This document shows, in pieces, positions 21,028-31,545 of a stretch of 64,000 nucleotides of DNA. The first letter of the stretch is position 1. Each line of letters opens with the position of its first letter. The translations under genes were made by a program, and so were the position numbers. The notes beneath the pieces are model-generated. The model saw only the letters and a program-made list of their open reading frames with translations, was not told the DNA's origin and ran no database searches. The stretch is from Petasospora fabianii. Taxonomy: Eukaryota; Ascomycota; Saccharomycetes; Phaffomycetales; Wickerhamomycetaceae. Location: NCBI GenBank assembly GCA_022641835.1, contig CP048716.1, positions 1,426,001 through 1,490,000 of the forward strand, read 5' to 3'.

Positions 21028-21410
21028 TCACTTGATGTCTTTGATCTCAGGTGCTGCAAACATCTCATACCTTTTGTATCCTGTTCTGAGTAGGTATTCA
21101 ATTGTGGTATACTCTTTCTTCGGCATCTTGTGATACTTTCTAAACTCGTCCCTGGTATTGATGTTAGCACGTGCCCGCATCACGTTACAAAGATTGTCAA
21201 CTTACCTTACGTATTGTAGGAAATGTGATTGATTCTCCTGTGGAATGTGTGCGTTAGTATAGCTTCCTGAGGGGTGGTCAGCACTATGAAAGTCTGGGGA
21301 ATCGAGATCGAACGCACCTGAGGCTTGGTGTAGGACGCCCGCAGACATGTTCTGTACAGCTTGAGCACTTCCTTCTGTAAACCGGATAGTCTTTTCACTT
21401 TGGCAGGCAT
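21028..21410 (-). CDS. SDH6: Succinate dehydrogenase assembly factor, LYR protein, three exons
   Basis: 82 residues after splicing (79 in S. cerevisiae). A mitochondrial LYR-motif factor (SDHAF1 family) that helps insert iron-sulfur clusters into the Sdh2 subunit of complex II. Exon 1 is 21410..21318 (MPAKVKRLSGLQKEVLKLYR..., with the LYR), exon 2 21237..21206 (32 nt), exon 3 21151..21028. Intron 1 is 80 nt (GTGCGT, TACTAAC, ACAG); intron 2 is only 54 nt (GTAAGT, GCTAAC, CCAG). The joined sequence runs KPQENQSHFLQYVRDEFRKY, followed by KEYTTIEYLLRTG, as in Sdh6. It lies next to RGA as in S. cerevisiae (YDR379C-A beside YDR379W). Confidence 0.92.
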
Positions 21411-21660
21411 GATTCAAAGTTCTGTCGGCTTTGCGCTGTCAAAAGATCAGAGTAATGGTAGCGTTCACCAGCGAGTCGAGTCGCCTGCACTTGTTTTGCG
21501 GGATGTAGTTCGGCTTTCGATTTTTCGCCCGGGGCACATTCGGAGCTCAGATTTTTCACACCGGCCCGAAGATGTGAATCATCAAGGAAGCAGATCACTC
21601 ACCAATCTTTTGATTGAAGGTCACTAAAGCTGACAGATTCACTAGATTGAAACGCAGGGG

Positions 21661-22644
21661 ATGTCAGAAGAGGCACTCAGCGCGAAGGACTCGCTCAAAG
21701 ATCTGCTTTTCGGCTCTGTAAGTGCCTTGTACACATTGACTCATCCCCACACTTTGATGTTCCCCAGTTAACATTCGAAACAGCTCTCAGGATGCGTGGG
21801 TAAGACGATTGAATACCCATTCGATACGATAAAAGTCAGACTTCAGTCCCAGCCACATGGCCAGCCGCTAATCTACAACTCAACATGGGATTGTATTCGT
21901 AAGACAGTCCGCTCAGAAGGGTTGACTGGCTTCTACAGAGGAGTCTCATCACCCATTGTCGGTGCCGCTGCCGAAAACGCCACATTGTTCTTCTCTTATG
22001 GAATTGCACAGGATGTAATTAAGAAGTACGTGGTACAGACCAAAGGGGACCTGCCGCTGCCGTATTTGGTGTTATGTGGTGGTATCTCCGGTGTTGTGGC
22101 GTCTTATGTCTTGACTCCTATCGAGTTGATCAAGTGTAAGATGCAAGTTGAACAGGTGTATTCTGGACAAGGAAAGCCAAACACTGTTCTTGGACATATT
22201 AAACATGTGTGGAAAATGGGGGGCTTAAAGGGATTTTGGTTTGGACAGACTGGAACTTTGTTGCGTGAGGCTGGAGGATCTGCTTCGTGGTTCGGTGTCT
22301 ATGAGCTGGTCTCAAAGACGTTGAAAGAGTGGAGACTTGGCCGCAGGGCCAACTCCGATGATACAAACACAATTGGAGAGCTTTTGTTCAGTGGTGCCTC
22401 TGCTGGTATTGCCTACAACTTGTCGTTGTTCCCAGCTGACACCGTGAAAAGTACGATGCAGACAGGCAGTATAGTGAATCCAGAACAGAAACCTATGACA
22501 TTCCAAGAGGCAGCACGAACCATTTACAAACATGGTGGTGTGAAGTCCTTTTATAGAGGATTGGGAATCACTCTTGCACGTGCTATACCATCCAATGCCG
22601 CTATCTTCTTCACTTATGAAGGACTGAAGAATCACTTCAAATGA
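21661..22644 (+). CDS. ORT1: Mitochondrial ornithine carrier, two exons
   Basis: 305 residues after splicing. A mitochondrial carrier family member that exports ornithine from the matrix for arginine synthesis. Exon 1 is 21661..21717 (19 codons, ending FGS), exon 2 21784..22644. The 66-nt intron starts GTAAGT and ends AAACAG; its branch site is not a perfect TACTAAC (TTAAC close to the end is a candidate). The join restores FGSLSGCVGKTIEYPFDTIK, the first carrier signature P-x-D-x-[KR]. The second (TPIELIKCK) and third (FPADTVKS) are visible; residues NATLFFSYG and the C-terminal FYRGLGITLARA match Ort1. Alternative AG sites a few bases downstream would break the frame. Confidence 0.92.
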
Positions 22645-22803
22645 ACGTTTTATTGACCAAGATCGCCACGACAAGTCTACCACAGTTTCTGCATGATAAT
22701 AGATATAAACATTCATCCAAAATAATATAGGCTATGATATAAAGTATTCCCCCAATATGCAGTCATCTGGGATTTTTTAGAAGGCGAATGAATAACAGAG
22801 TCT

Positions 22804-23772
22804 TCACCTCTTCAAACCAGATAACCGCTTAGAACGCCGGGCCACTCTCAAAAGCTTGATTGCCAACGTAGTGAGCTCCTCTTTGAAGAAGAACAAGAAG
22901 GCAGCAGTCAAGACACTCTGGGAGAGCTTGACACCAACACCGTTGTAGAAGCCTCTGATACCCTCCTTGGTATAGATCTCCTTGGCCCAGCCAGCAATGG
23001 TGGTTGGACGGTTGCCATTCTCATTCTGCAAATGCATGCGAGCCTTGAGAGTGATGTATGGGTAAGTGGAGCCTGTGGCAATAAGCTTACCAAGAGCGCC
23101 AATGATGAAGGCATGACCTGAAGTGATACCACCAGCCTTGCGCTTGTTAATGAAGTTCTTGAGCTGTTCAAAGATAGTGTACTGGATGATTGGGTTCAGG
23201 ACGAGAATGAGGGCAGGAAGAACACCGGAGAAGAGAGCACCAACACCGTCTTTCTTGATGATCTCAATGATAGCAGAGAGTGTGGACTGTCTGTTGTTTC
23301 CCTTGACGGTGATTCTGGTGTTGGCGACCCAGATTGGGTTTGTGGAGAGTGCAGTGACAGATCCGGCTACGGCTCCAGTGAGAATGCTTTCAACAGGAGA
23401 GAGTTGTTGCTTGCCCCGTGTACGATTCTTGATGATCACCTTGACGAGTGCCTCATAGAAATAGTAGTAGACAACGTTATTAACAACAACTCCGTAGATG
23501 GCACTCTCAAGTCCTGAGTAGAAACCCAAGACTCCCTCATGCTTAAGCAAGTATTTGGCAGCAGCAAGTGTGGAGACTTTCTCGAGGGCCTTGTCCTTTA
23601 CCCCACCTTCCTCTTCATCTGGCTTGCGTCCTTCTTTGACGGATTTTTGAGACTTGGTCTGTGCAAGGGTGGAGAGTGTCACCAATGGGTAGGTGACAGC
23701 CATGGACAAAGCACCGCCGATACCAGCGGCGACGCTGTGTGCGACTGGGTCAGCTTCGAGTCTGTCGGACAT
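22804..23772 (-). CDS. ANT1: Peroxisomal adenine nucleotide carrier (Ant1/PMP47 type)
   Basis: 322 residues from the ATG at 23772 (MSDRLEADPVAHS); the longer frame lacks an ATG. Carrier family protein that brings ATP into peroxisomes in exchange for AMP to activate medium-chain fatty acids. Carrier signatures are degenerate, as in PMP47: TYPLVTLST, TNPIWVANTR and STYPYITLKAR. The last two are typical of the peroxisomal subfamily (NPIWV..TR). The C-terminus is basic (RRSKRLSGLKR), and the membrane-targeting basic loops are present. It converges with ORT1, giving two unrelated-substrate carriers side by side. With POT1 it provides peroxisomal beta-oxidation functions in the window. Confidence 0.93.
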   Translation of the reverse strand: MSDRLEADPVAHSVAAGIGGALSMAVTYPLVTLSTLAQTKSQKSVKEGRKPDEEEGGVKDKALEKVSTLAAAKYLLKHEGVLGFYSGLESAIYGVVVNNVVYYYFYEALVKVIIKNRTRGKQQLSPVESILTGAVAGSVTALSTNPIWVANTRITVKGNNRQSTLSAIIEIIKKDGVGALFSGVLPALILVLNPIIQYTIFEQLKNFINKRKAGGITSGHAFIIGALGKLIATGSTYPYITLKARMHLQNENGNRPTTIAGWAKEIYTKEGIRGFYNGVGVKLSQSVLTAAFLFFFKEELTTLAIKLLRVARRSKRLSGLKR

Positions 23773-24159
23773 GTTTGCGGAGTAGTATTGAGTGAGTTGA
23801 GGGGTCTTGCGGTGCAATGTGAGTGGGCTCAGATATAGCTAGAAGAAGCAATTTCTGGTCGTCACAGGCACACGGAGAAAGACACCTTCAGTCCACGGGA
23901 TGCTGAAATGAGCCTTAGCTCGTGAAGGTGTGAAGGTGGCTTATGATAAGTGCAGTAATTTGCCGAGTTGACGAACCCGGGGAAATGGCCGAGAATGTCG
24001 CGCGCACACCTTCCGCATTAGGCGGTTTTCAGGCCATTTTTCGGTTCTATATATTTTTTTTCGGAAGGTAGTTCATGTGATTTGGTATTAACTACAACTT
24101 GATTGCAGTTGGTTTCTCCAGACACAACCGCTCTATATACCTCACCCCCGACTTTAGCC
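23773..24159. other. Divergent promoter of ANT1 and COI1
   Basis: 387 bp. A TATATATTT run near 24049-24060 could serve COI1. No other gene seen. Confidence 0.5.
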
Positions 24160-24554
24160 ATGTCTCAGCTGTCGCCCACTTTCAAGAAAAACTTGAACAA
24201 CTTTGCCTTTGTCTGTTCCATCGCCATCGGCTCTATCTACGTTGTGAAATCGTAAGCAGTTTTACAGATAATCATCATCATCTCAAACCCCGATCAGACC
24301 ACTAACATCCCATCTACAGCTTCATCAATAAGAAGAGAGACACGACTTTCACACCAGATCACTTCTCTCAGGAACAGAGGGCCAACGATAACATCGCCAA
24401 GATCCAACCAGGTCTTCCTGAGCCAACGGGGAAGTACAAGAGAAAATCTGATTTCGAGGCAGCTCCAGGAGCGTACCAATCTAGAAGAGGTGGTGATAGA
24501 TTCTCAGGTATCCTTGATTTGAACTGGCTTAAAGGAGGTGATGACAAGAAGTAA
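24160..24554 (+). CDS. COI1: Small mitochondrial protein Coi1, two exons
   Basis: 108 residues after splicing. Exon 1 is 24160..24251, exon 2 24320..24554; the 68-nt intron has GTAAGC, CTAAC at 24302 and ACAG. One N-terminal membrane segment (about residues 14-30, ending IGSIYVVKS) is followed by a basic, soluble tail with IQPGLPEPTGKY and SRRGGDRFSGIL. This matches my memory of S. cerevisiae Coi1 (YDR381C-A), a mitochondrial protein linked to respiratory complexes. The identification is strengthened by its neighbour: it converges on YRA1, just as YDR381C-A lies beside YRA1 in S. cerevisiae, and both genes are spliced in both species. Confidence 0.8.
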
Positions 24555-24833
24555 TCAAGGGTCAACCGCTGCATATTTATAGCATTAACACTTGTACATA
24601 ACATTTTAATGGTTTACGAAGTTTACGGGTCGAAGCATAGCATCTTCAATATTTACTTTAACATTCAACATCGTTCATTCAACGAGACAAACATCAGCGA
24701 ATCAGAAAACTGATCAAATAAAAATCAGACACCTTGCCGATAAGAAAACAACTCAAACCAAAATATAGCATACAAAGTCAACCACGAAGTGAAAAAAGAA
24801 AGAGGAAATAGAAGAGAAGAGACAATGTCAAAC

Positions 24834-26827
24834 TCACTTCTTCTCAAAGTAGTCAGCCATCTCCTGGTCGAGCTGCTCAATAGTCTTCTTGACAGGTCTC
24901 TTGTTCTTTGGCTTGTTCTCCTTCTTCTTCTTCTGGTCAGCCTTCTTTGGCTGCTCTTTCTTAACGTTGGCCTTCTTTGGCTGCTCCTTCTTGGCTGGGG
25001 CGTTGGCAACGATTCTGGAGATAAGTGGCTTCTTGGTTGGGTCAATGATCAACTCAAGTCTCAACTTGCTCTTACCACCATCAATTGGAGCACCGTTGTA
25101 CTTCTCAACAGCCTTACTAGCAGAAGCAGCAGACTTGAAGATGACAGTAGCAATACCTCTGGACTGGCCCTTCTCGTTGTACTGGAGCTCAACTCTCTTC
25201 ACACCGCCAATTTGGGAGGAGAAGAAATCCTAAAAGTGAATTGTTAGTATACCGGTTCCCGAGGGTGGAATCCAGTTGCACCTCAATGATAAAGAACGTG
25301 ATGATGATAAAAATGGGATAGCCTCTGCAAAGAGCAAGACCGGTTGTTGGGATGAGCAATGAGGATATGGTGGTATGTGTAATAGGAACTAGCAGCAACT
25401 TGGAGCGACAACAACATAGTAGTAGCGGCAGTGGTTGATGGAAAAATGTTTGGTCTGGATGTTTTATGGGTACTTCAGTGTATAAATGTCAAGATGAAGA
25501 AGTCTGATGTGCTTCGTGATTCATAAGGTATGATAGCATGATAGGACAGCAACCAACGCTCAGCCAACAGAGAAATAAAGAAAACGTTTGGAGCATGCAA
25601 CTTTTGAAATACCAGTCGTTACAAACGACGAACCAACATCGACCCATCAATGGTGAAGATACACTAGCTAAGAAGTCAAAACATCCAGTGAAGGATCCAC
25701 AGGAATGTGAACGTAAAGAACACATCACAAGAGAGACATCAGTAGCACCAACGAAGGGCACCGAGTGAGCAATCAAGTCAAAGCCTGTACCAGATACCTT
25801 TGAGAACACAAGGAACTCACCAAACGCAAGGGCAAAGCCTTCAACAAACAAAAACATGAGAAGAGAACAACTCAACCCTGAAAAACAATGGCACATGCAA
25901 GACCTACAGAGACACCATCAAGCATTGGAGGCAACCACACCATCCGTAGCAAGAGAACAGGTGTACTCGGCTTGACAAGAGACCGATTGATTTTTCCACA
26001 ATCCTAGGTTCACATGTCATATCACACTTTGCAAAACCCAATATAAAGAGGGGAGAATGATGAAAGACAGAGCTTCAACAACACAGCAAGGACAAACCTA
26101 TTGGGCAAGTGTGCATGTATATATGCGAAGTCAAAGTCAGGAACATCATAAAGGGAGAGAAACCTGGACAATAAAGCAGGAATCTTCCATCAGGACTGAA
26201 CATCAAAGTTACAGTTCTGGCACCCTAGTAACAGACACCACACAGACATGAGGATATAAACCTGATCAAGCTCAAGAGAGGCCTGGTCATAGGCGGTAAC
26301 AACAGAACTAGTTGTCACAATCCAGACTGGAGGGTTGTCGAATCAAACCACAACTGAGGTAACAACGGGCAACCCCTTACCAGCTAGCGAACCGTGTTAT
26401 CAGACAACGAGCCAGCGTTGAAGATACCTTGGTCCTGTGCAGGCAGGAAGGAAGCGGAGTTTACCAACAGTATAGCGGAGTGATTATTAAAAATCAATCA
26501 TTCACACACTCAACAAAGAGGGCAAGAGAAATGAAACTGAAAAATGAGCGTGTCTGGCGTAGCGTACGCCTACACTCAACATACCTTAACAGCATCGTAC
26601 TTGATGTCCGTTGGCAAGTTGTGGACAACAACCTTATCGGCGAAAGAAGCGTCAAGAACCGGAGCAGCTGGCTTAGCAGGAGCGGCTTTCTTAGCGCCAG
26701 TCTTCTTTGGAGCGGTAGTGGCCTTAGAAACCTTGGACTTGGCGGCAGGAGCCTTCTTCTTCTGAACGACTTTCTTTGGTCTGTCAGCAAGAATCTCGTC
26801 GAGGGACTTATCAAGAACGGAAGACAT
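24834..26827 (-). CDS. YRA1: mRNA export adaptor Yra1 (ALY/REF), two exons with a 1355-nt intron
   Basis: 212 residues after splicing (226 in S. cerevisiae). Couples transcription and 3' processing to Mex67-dependent mRNA export. Exon 1 is 26827..26585: REF-N motif MSSVLDKSLDEILADRPKK, an Ala/Lys-rich basic linker, then the first RRM strand (VVVHNLPTDIKYDAVK). Exon 2 is 25229..24834: DFFSSQIGGVKRVEL, RGIATVIFKS (RNP1), a Lys-rich region and the C-terminal REF box (TIEQLDQEMADYFEKK). The intron (25230..26584) begins GTATGT and ends TACTAAC then TTTTAG. It interrupts the RRM, as in S. cerevisiae, where the large YRA1 intron mediates autoregulation. Confidence 0.95.
25230..26584 (-). other. YRA1 intron, 1355 nt
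   Basis: Far longer than any other intron in the window (54-450 nt). Consensus splice signals at both ends. On the plus strand it is rich in A and G (CAACA, AAGAG words); no intact protein of known family and no snoRNA boxes were found. By analogy with S. cerevisiae it probably makes splicing slow, allowing Yra1 to limit its own mRNA. Confidence 0.85.
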
Positions 26828-27184
26828 TGTTTGTTGGTAGTTTTGTGGTGTTGGCTGAGGCTGGGAGCTCGTGGGCGGCTAAGAACAGGGTGGCGGGTGA
26901 AAGTAAAGTTGAGCGAGCGAATTTTGATCACGACTCGTCTGGCGGTCGAGCCTCGAGAAAAATCAAAGGTATGGGCTGTAGCCGGGTAATCCTCTTCGGT
27001 TGGGGACACACGCCCGCGTTCGCTCATGTCAAAGGCACCAACTTCAGCTCTATTGTCATGAAAAAGACCATGATGTGCTATCTTTACATTTCTTTGACCT
27101 TGTAACACCATCGTTTACACACAAGACTGGTGCTTTAAACAGCAACAAGCTTCGCAACACTGCAACGAGAGCTCCCACATATCC
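26828..27184. other. Divergent promoter of YRA1 and AFI1
   Basis: 357 bp; no gene signal. The YRA1-proximal 200 bp are GC-richer. Confidence 0.45.
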
Positions 27185-29128
27185 ATGTCGCGTGACTACT
27201 CGCCCACCAAACCTCAGCTCAGACAGGGCCTAACTTCAAGCTCGCAAGCTCAATACTCATCTCCTGACAAGAGACAATTGAACTGTGTCCCTGGAGCACC
27301 ACTAGTGAAGTACGTACTGTCAGCTGAATTTGATGTCAAAATTGGAGCAGTGGTGAAGCACCAGGTTCCTCGCAAGATACCAGGGTTCAAGGAGCATCTT
27401 GGAACACTCGGTGAACTCATGATTCCTTCCAGCAGTGAGCACAATGAAAACTCATATTCTGTGTTTATTCTATACAAGGATTCCTCTGGAATGTATAGAC
27501 TCTTGCCAGACTCCGATGTCGATATGGTGGAAGAAGGGGTGTTTGGGCTGCAGCGTATGAATATTAATGAGATGAGCACCATCTTCGAGAAAACTACTCA
27601 TGACGATGACACTTTATTCTTTTTCACAGTGACGAGGTCGGTTGAAAGCACGAAAAATGAAAGAGGACGTGTGATCAAATCCATATCTGTGGGTACACCA
27701 CTACGAAACTTTGTTATCTTCAAGCATCTCATCACCCTCACTATCGATCTCTATATCAATGATGGAAACTTGTCACATCTTGTCTCGTTGTTCAATGTTA
27801 TCAATAGCACTGATGTGTCCATGTGGAGAAGCTATATTACTGCAAACTCCCATCTATACAACCTACTGTCTTTGGACTATGATTTCAATAACCGTATTTT
27901 TCTCACACACTTTAAGAACATGAAGACCAAGGACGTCAATACAAAACAGCCTGTCAAGTACAAAAACGGTGTTCTCCAATATTTTCCCCAGTACGACGTG
28001 TCTGCGTCACCAGAGCATGCAGTAATGTCCAAAATCCCCTTGAACCTTCCGCTCAACATTCATCCTACCGACATCACCACCGATCTGAAACTCACCAACC
28101 TCATCCTAAAGTTTCTTCATGAATTGTCTTCCCAGCTCAATCGTATCAACTACAGGAATCTTAATATTGTGATCTACAGCTCGGAAAATGTTGATGTCCT
28201 TTCAGCCTTCATCATGGTACTCTCGAACTTCCTCAATGGCTTCAACAAGACATACTTCCATAACGACAGGATTCTTTACTTCCCGCTGATTGACCTATAC
28301 AATTGGGAGAAAGTGCTCGATTACAACACACAGACGAAGAATACCAAGATCATCGGTACCAACAACATCATTCTCAAAGAGAACACAGAGTTTTACGACT
28401 TCTTCTATGATCTTGACACTTCTTCAATTGGATTATCTGAGCGTCTCGAGACACTGGATCACCCTTTGGAGAAGACGCACGATTTCCTTGAACTGACAGA
28501 TACACTTCTCCAACAACAGCACGACTATAACACTGTTCGTGTCTCCCTCCAACGTTTCAATCTATGGGAAATTATCAGGATCCTAAAGAGATCCGACACA
28601 GACCAGTCCGAGGTGAATCTCAAGGACTACTATCTCTCTCGCAACAAAAATGTTGTCCTCTTTGACGAATTTTTCGAATATAAAACAATCCAACTCATTG
28701 AGGTAATCAATGAACTTGTCCAACTACTTATCACGCCATTCTCATCGCTCACCTCAGTCGACATTGATGTGCTGAAACGCTGTTATGACTTCATCTACTC
28801 CTACATCTCAAGCACGACTGTCAAGGGCCGGATTGAGATGTTCCTCTACCTCCTCGAGATCTTCCCAACTAATATCAAATCACCCAGTGATCTCATCTTT
28901 GATATCGAGCACTCACTGATTGATCAAAGACTCATCAGTGATGTGTTCAAGCCATTGCTGTATGGTGATGTGCAGATCCAGAGAAGAGTAGCCAAGGTGT
29001 ACAGTGTCTTGAGTAAGAGCATGCTTCGGGTGGTACTCGAGCAGAGATTAGATTTATTTGTTATGACCATGTTGGAAGAGTATAAATCGAGAAATAAGAT
29101 CAAGACGGAGGCGTTGCACACGTCATGA
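27185..29128 (+). CDS. AFI1: Afi1-like Arf3-interacting polarity protein
   Basis: 647 residues; S. cerevisiae Afi1 is longer (about 890). The N-terminal docking domain is recognisable (VKYVLSAEFDVKIGAVVKHQ, then KIPGF, LGELMIPS), followed by the SPA/DENN-like part with SYSVFILYKDSSGMY and LITLTIDLYINDGN. In S. cerevisiae Afi1 docks Arf3 at polarised plasma-membrane sites. The C-terminal half is helical without a known catalytic motif. The paralogue Anr2 is an alternative, but AFI1 (YOR129C) lies next to ORT1 (YOR130C) and RGA1 (YOR127W) in S. cerevisiae, and both are within 7 kb here. No intron is evident. Confidence 0.8.
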   Translation: MSRDYSPTKPQLRQGLTSSSQAQYSSPDKRQLNCVPGAPLVKYVLSAEFDVKIGAVVKHQVPRKIPGFKEHLGTLGELMIPSSSEHNENSYSVFILYKDSSGMYRLLPDSDVDMVEEGVFGLQRMNINEMSTIFEKTTHDDDTLFFFTVTRSVESTKNERGRVIKSISVGTPLRNFVIFKHLITLTIDLYINDGNLSHLVSLFNVINSTDVSMWRSYITANSHLYNLLSLDYDFNNRIFLTHFKNMKTKDVNTKQPVKYKNGVLQYFPQYDVSASPEHAVMSKIPLNLPLNIHPTDITTDLKLTNLILKFLHELSSQLNRINYRNLNIVIYSSENVDVLSAFIMVLSNFLNGFNKTYFHNDRILYFPLIDLYNWEKVLDYNTQTKNTKIIGTNNIILKENTEFYDFFYDLDTSSIGLSERLETLDHPLEKTHDFLELTDTLLQQQHDYNTVRVSLQRFNLWEIIRILKRSDTDQSEVNLKDYYLSRNKNVVLFDEFFEYKTIQLIEVINELVQLLITPFSSLTSVDIDVLKRCYDFIYSYISSTTVKGRIEMFLYLLEIFPTNIKSPSDLIFDIEHSLIDQRLISDVFKPLLYGDVQIQRRVAKVYSVLSKSMLRVVLEQRLDLFVMTMLEEYKSRNKIKTEALHTS

Positions 29129-29293
29129 ATTGATAGCTAGTTATGATACATATGAATACGATGAGACGTCACGCTTGGAACAGAGAGTCGCTGCTATATT
29201 ATAAAAGTCTAATGAACACTGTGCTATTATGATTTTGAATGCATTTGAATATTATCGTAAAAAGGAGTCGTTAATGGTGGCCGGTATGGAAGA

Positions 29294-31165
29294 TCAAGCC
29301 AAAGCTTTAGAACCAGCATCAGTCAATGGGAACAATCTGTAGTTGTTCATGTGGAAGAATCTCCATGGACAATCCAACTTGTCCAAAATCACCTCAAAGA
29401 ATCTCAACTTGTCGTCATCAACCTTGGAATTGACACTAGTCATGGCAAGCGACAATTCTTCCTCACTAGACACGATAGAAGATACGCAGTGCTTATTTTG
29501 CTTGGCTTTTTCAGAGATGAGTTTTCCTTCAGCGGTACCATCATACTCAAACAATTCAAAGACCTTGGACCAGTTCCATGGTTTAATGTCATTGTATGTC
29601 TGGTTTTCACCTCTGATGATTCTCTCCACGGTGTAGCCACTGTTGTTCAACAAGAAGATGATTGGCTTCAAGCCGTAGTGTGGGAAAGATGACAACTCCT
29701 GAATTGTCATCTGAGCGGACCCGTCACCTTCAACCAAGATCAATCTGGACTTTGAGCCTTGGTCCTTCATGGCGATACCAACACCCACAGAGCATGGAAG
29801 AGCCATACCAATGGACAAGTAGAAACCCTGGGCAATATAGTTCACGTCAGTCTTGAATCTGAAATCTGGGATACCAAACATAAATGAACCAGTTTCGCAG
29901 ACAACAACGTCACCTTCTTGCAAAAAGGACTCAAACTTCTTGAGCAAGACGGACTGAGAGATGGAGGAGCGAGATGGGATATTTGGATATCTTGGAGACA
30001 CATGGTATGGAACAGGTACTGGAGCGGCGATTCTGCTGGTGTCAATGTTAGAAAGCAGGTATCTCATCACGTTGATCATGTGGACACCGCGGAACAATTC
30101 AGAGCCAACCTTAATGTAGTCTGGATGTAACAAGATGGATTGCTCCTCGGTGAAGTCAAAGGAGTAGTGACCAGTGTTGATCTCGTTGATGTGTGGACCG
30201 AAGTAAAGGATACAATCAGAGGATTCCAAGTTCTCCTTGACACCCTTGTTAGATTCGATACCAATGTAGTCACCAACAAATGATGGGTGGTACTCGTTCA
30301 AGATAGACTTACCCATGAAAGTTGTGTAGTTGTGGATGTTTGTAGTGTTGACCAATTCTCTCAATAATTCTACACCTTGGTCGTATCTGCGAACGAGAAC
30401 ATCGGCAAGGAAAGCTGGAATCTTAGAGTTGTACAATTTACTCAAGATCTTGTCACCCACAAGCTTAGTGTTTGCCTCCTCCTCGATCTTGACGCGGTGG
30501 AAGTCGACAGCAGGCTCCGTGATCAATCTTGAGGCATCAATAATTTCATCAGCCATGTCCAATGGCAAGAAGAGGTATCCTGGTCTTGAGTGTTTGAAGA
30601 TTGTCTTAATTACCTCATCAACATCCTCAGCAGCAGTTGCCGGATTGGTGATTGTCTTGGCGATACAACTGATACCACCAACCATCTTAGTGTAGACAAA
30701 GTGGTCGGAGTCTTCCAAAGAGTCTAAGCTTGGAACCAAGTGGTGCAAATGCTTCTTCTTCTCCACGTTATCAAACATAGCACGTCTAGTTGGGATACCA
30801 ACGATATGCAACACTTTGGAGTACTCGGCGAAGGCACCAGCTACGGCATTAATAGCACTCAACTCACCAACACCATAAGTGGTGATAAGGACACCAAGGG
30901 AGTTTGTGTAGCGAGAGTAACCATCAGCGGAGTATCCAGAGTTGAGCTCGTTGCATCCGCCGATCCATTGAAGGTCTGTGGTATACAGATGGTCAAGGAG
31001 TCCAAGGTTAAAATCACCTGGGACACCAAAGATGGAGTTCACGGAGTGTACCTGGGCGAGACGCTTGAAAAGGTATTCACCAAACTTCATGGTGTTGTTC
31101 TCCATGGTGGTGCTGGTGGTGATGGTAGTAGGAGTAGGAGCAGATGCGTCTGGGATCGGGGCCAT
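29294..31165 (-). CDS. ARO10: Phenylpyruvate/2-oxo-acid decarboxylase (Aro10 type)
   Basis: 623 residues from the ATG at 31165 (MAPIPDASAP), close to Aro10 (635) and longer than the roughly 563 of pyruvate decarboxylases. Thiamine-diphosphate enzyme of the Ehrlich pathway, decarboxylating 2-oxo acids from Phe, Trp, Met and Leu. FGVPGDFNLGLLDHLY is near the N-terminus, with the cofactor glutamate in CNELNSGYSADGYSR. HLHHLVP replaces the HH of pyruvate decarboxylases. The ThDP motif GDG...NN is at about residue 478 onward (EGDGSAQMTIQELSS, then LLNNSGYTVE). It lies in the same block as RGA2 and YRA1, as in S. cerevisiae. A bulky-substrate preference is inferred, not shown. Confidence 0.87.
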   Translation of the reverse strand: MAPIPDASAPTPTTITTSTTMENNTMKFGEYLFKRLAQVHSVNSIFGVPGDFNLGLLDHLYTTDLQWIGGCNELNSGYSADGYSRYTNSLGVLITTYGVGELSAINAVAGAFAEYSKVLHIVGIPTRRAMFDNVEKKKHLHHLVPSLDSLEDSDHFVYTKMVGGISCIAKTITNPATAAEDVDEVIKTIFKHSRPGYLFLPLDMADEIIDASRLITEPAVDFHRVKIEEEANTKLVGDKILSKLYNSKIPAFLADVLVRRYDQGVELLRELVNTTNIHNYTTFMGKSILNEYHPSFVGDYIGIESNKGVKENLESSDCILYFGPHINEINTGHYSFDFTEEQSILLHPDYIKVGSELFRGVHMINVMRYLLSNIDTSRIAAPVPVPYHVSPRYPNIPSRSSISQSVLLKKFESFLQEGDVVVCETGSFMFGIPDFRFKTDVNYIAQGFYLSIGMALPCSVGVGIAMKDQGSKSRLILVEGDGSAQMTIQELSSFPHYGLKPIIFLLNNSGYTVERIIRGENQTYNDIKPWNWSKVFELFEYDGTAEGKLISEKAKQNKHCVSSIVSSEEELSLAMTSVNSKVDDDKLRFFEVILDKLDCPWRFFHMNNYRLFPLTDAGSKALA

Positions 31166-31545
31166 AGTATGGAGGGAACGTGGAATCTTTGTGGAGCTGA
31201 AAGGAGGATGAGGGCTGTAGTCCACAGCGATGGCAGGTAGAGCTGTTTAAGTAGGGAACATGACCTCTGTGTGAGCGGAGTGTACTCTGAGCGGGGACCC
31301 AAAATGTACTAGAGAAGAGAGTGTACTTCGGAGGCACGGATATGGACGGGGAGGAGAACTCTAGGCCAACAATATACGTGTGTTGACATAAAATGTCTGG
31401 GGGCTCGGCTAAGCGCGGGCTTGCGGTGCGGTTGTTCGCGGAGCACAAGAGCCGAAAAGAGTTGATGTTAAGAGCCGGTCTGGAGAAAGGAGCGGCACAC
31501 GAGTTCGTACTACACCGAGTGTTAACTGGTGGGGATTAGGGCATC
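31166..31545. other. Divergent promoter of ARO10 and YCH1
   Basis: 380 bp. No clear TATA; several CGG/CCG triplets near 31400-31480 could be zinc-cluster half-sites (Aro80 regulates ARO10 in S. cerevisiae), but I cannot fit the known Aro80 pattern. Confidence 0.4.

Noticed and set aside
25489-25896. ORFs within the YRA1 intron on either strand
   Set aside because: No recognisable protein and no proper promoter or splice structure; explained as intron sequence.
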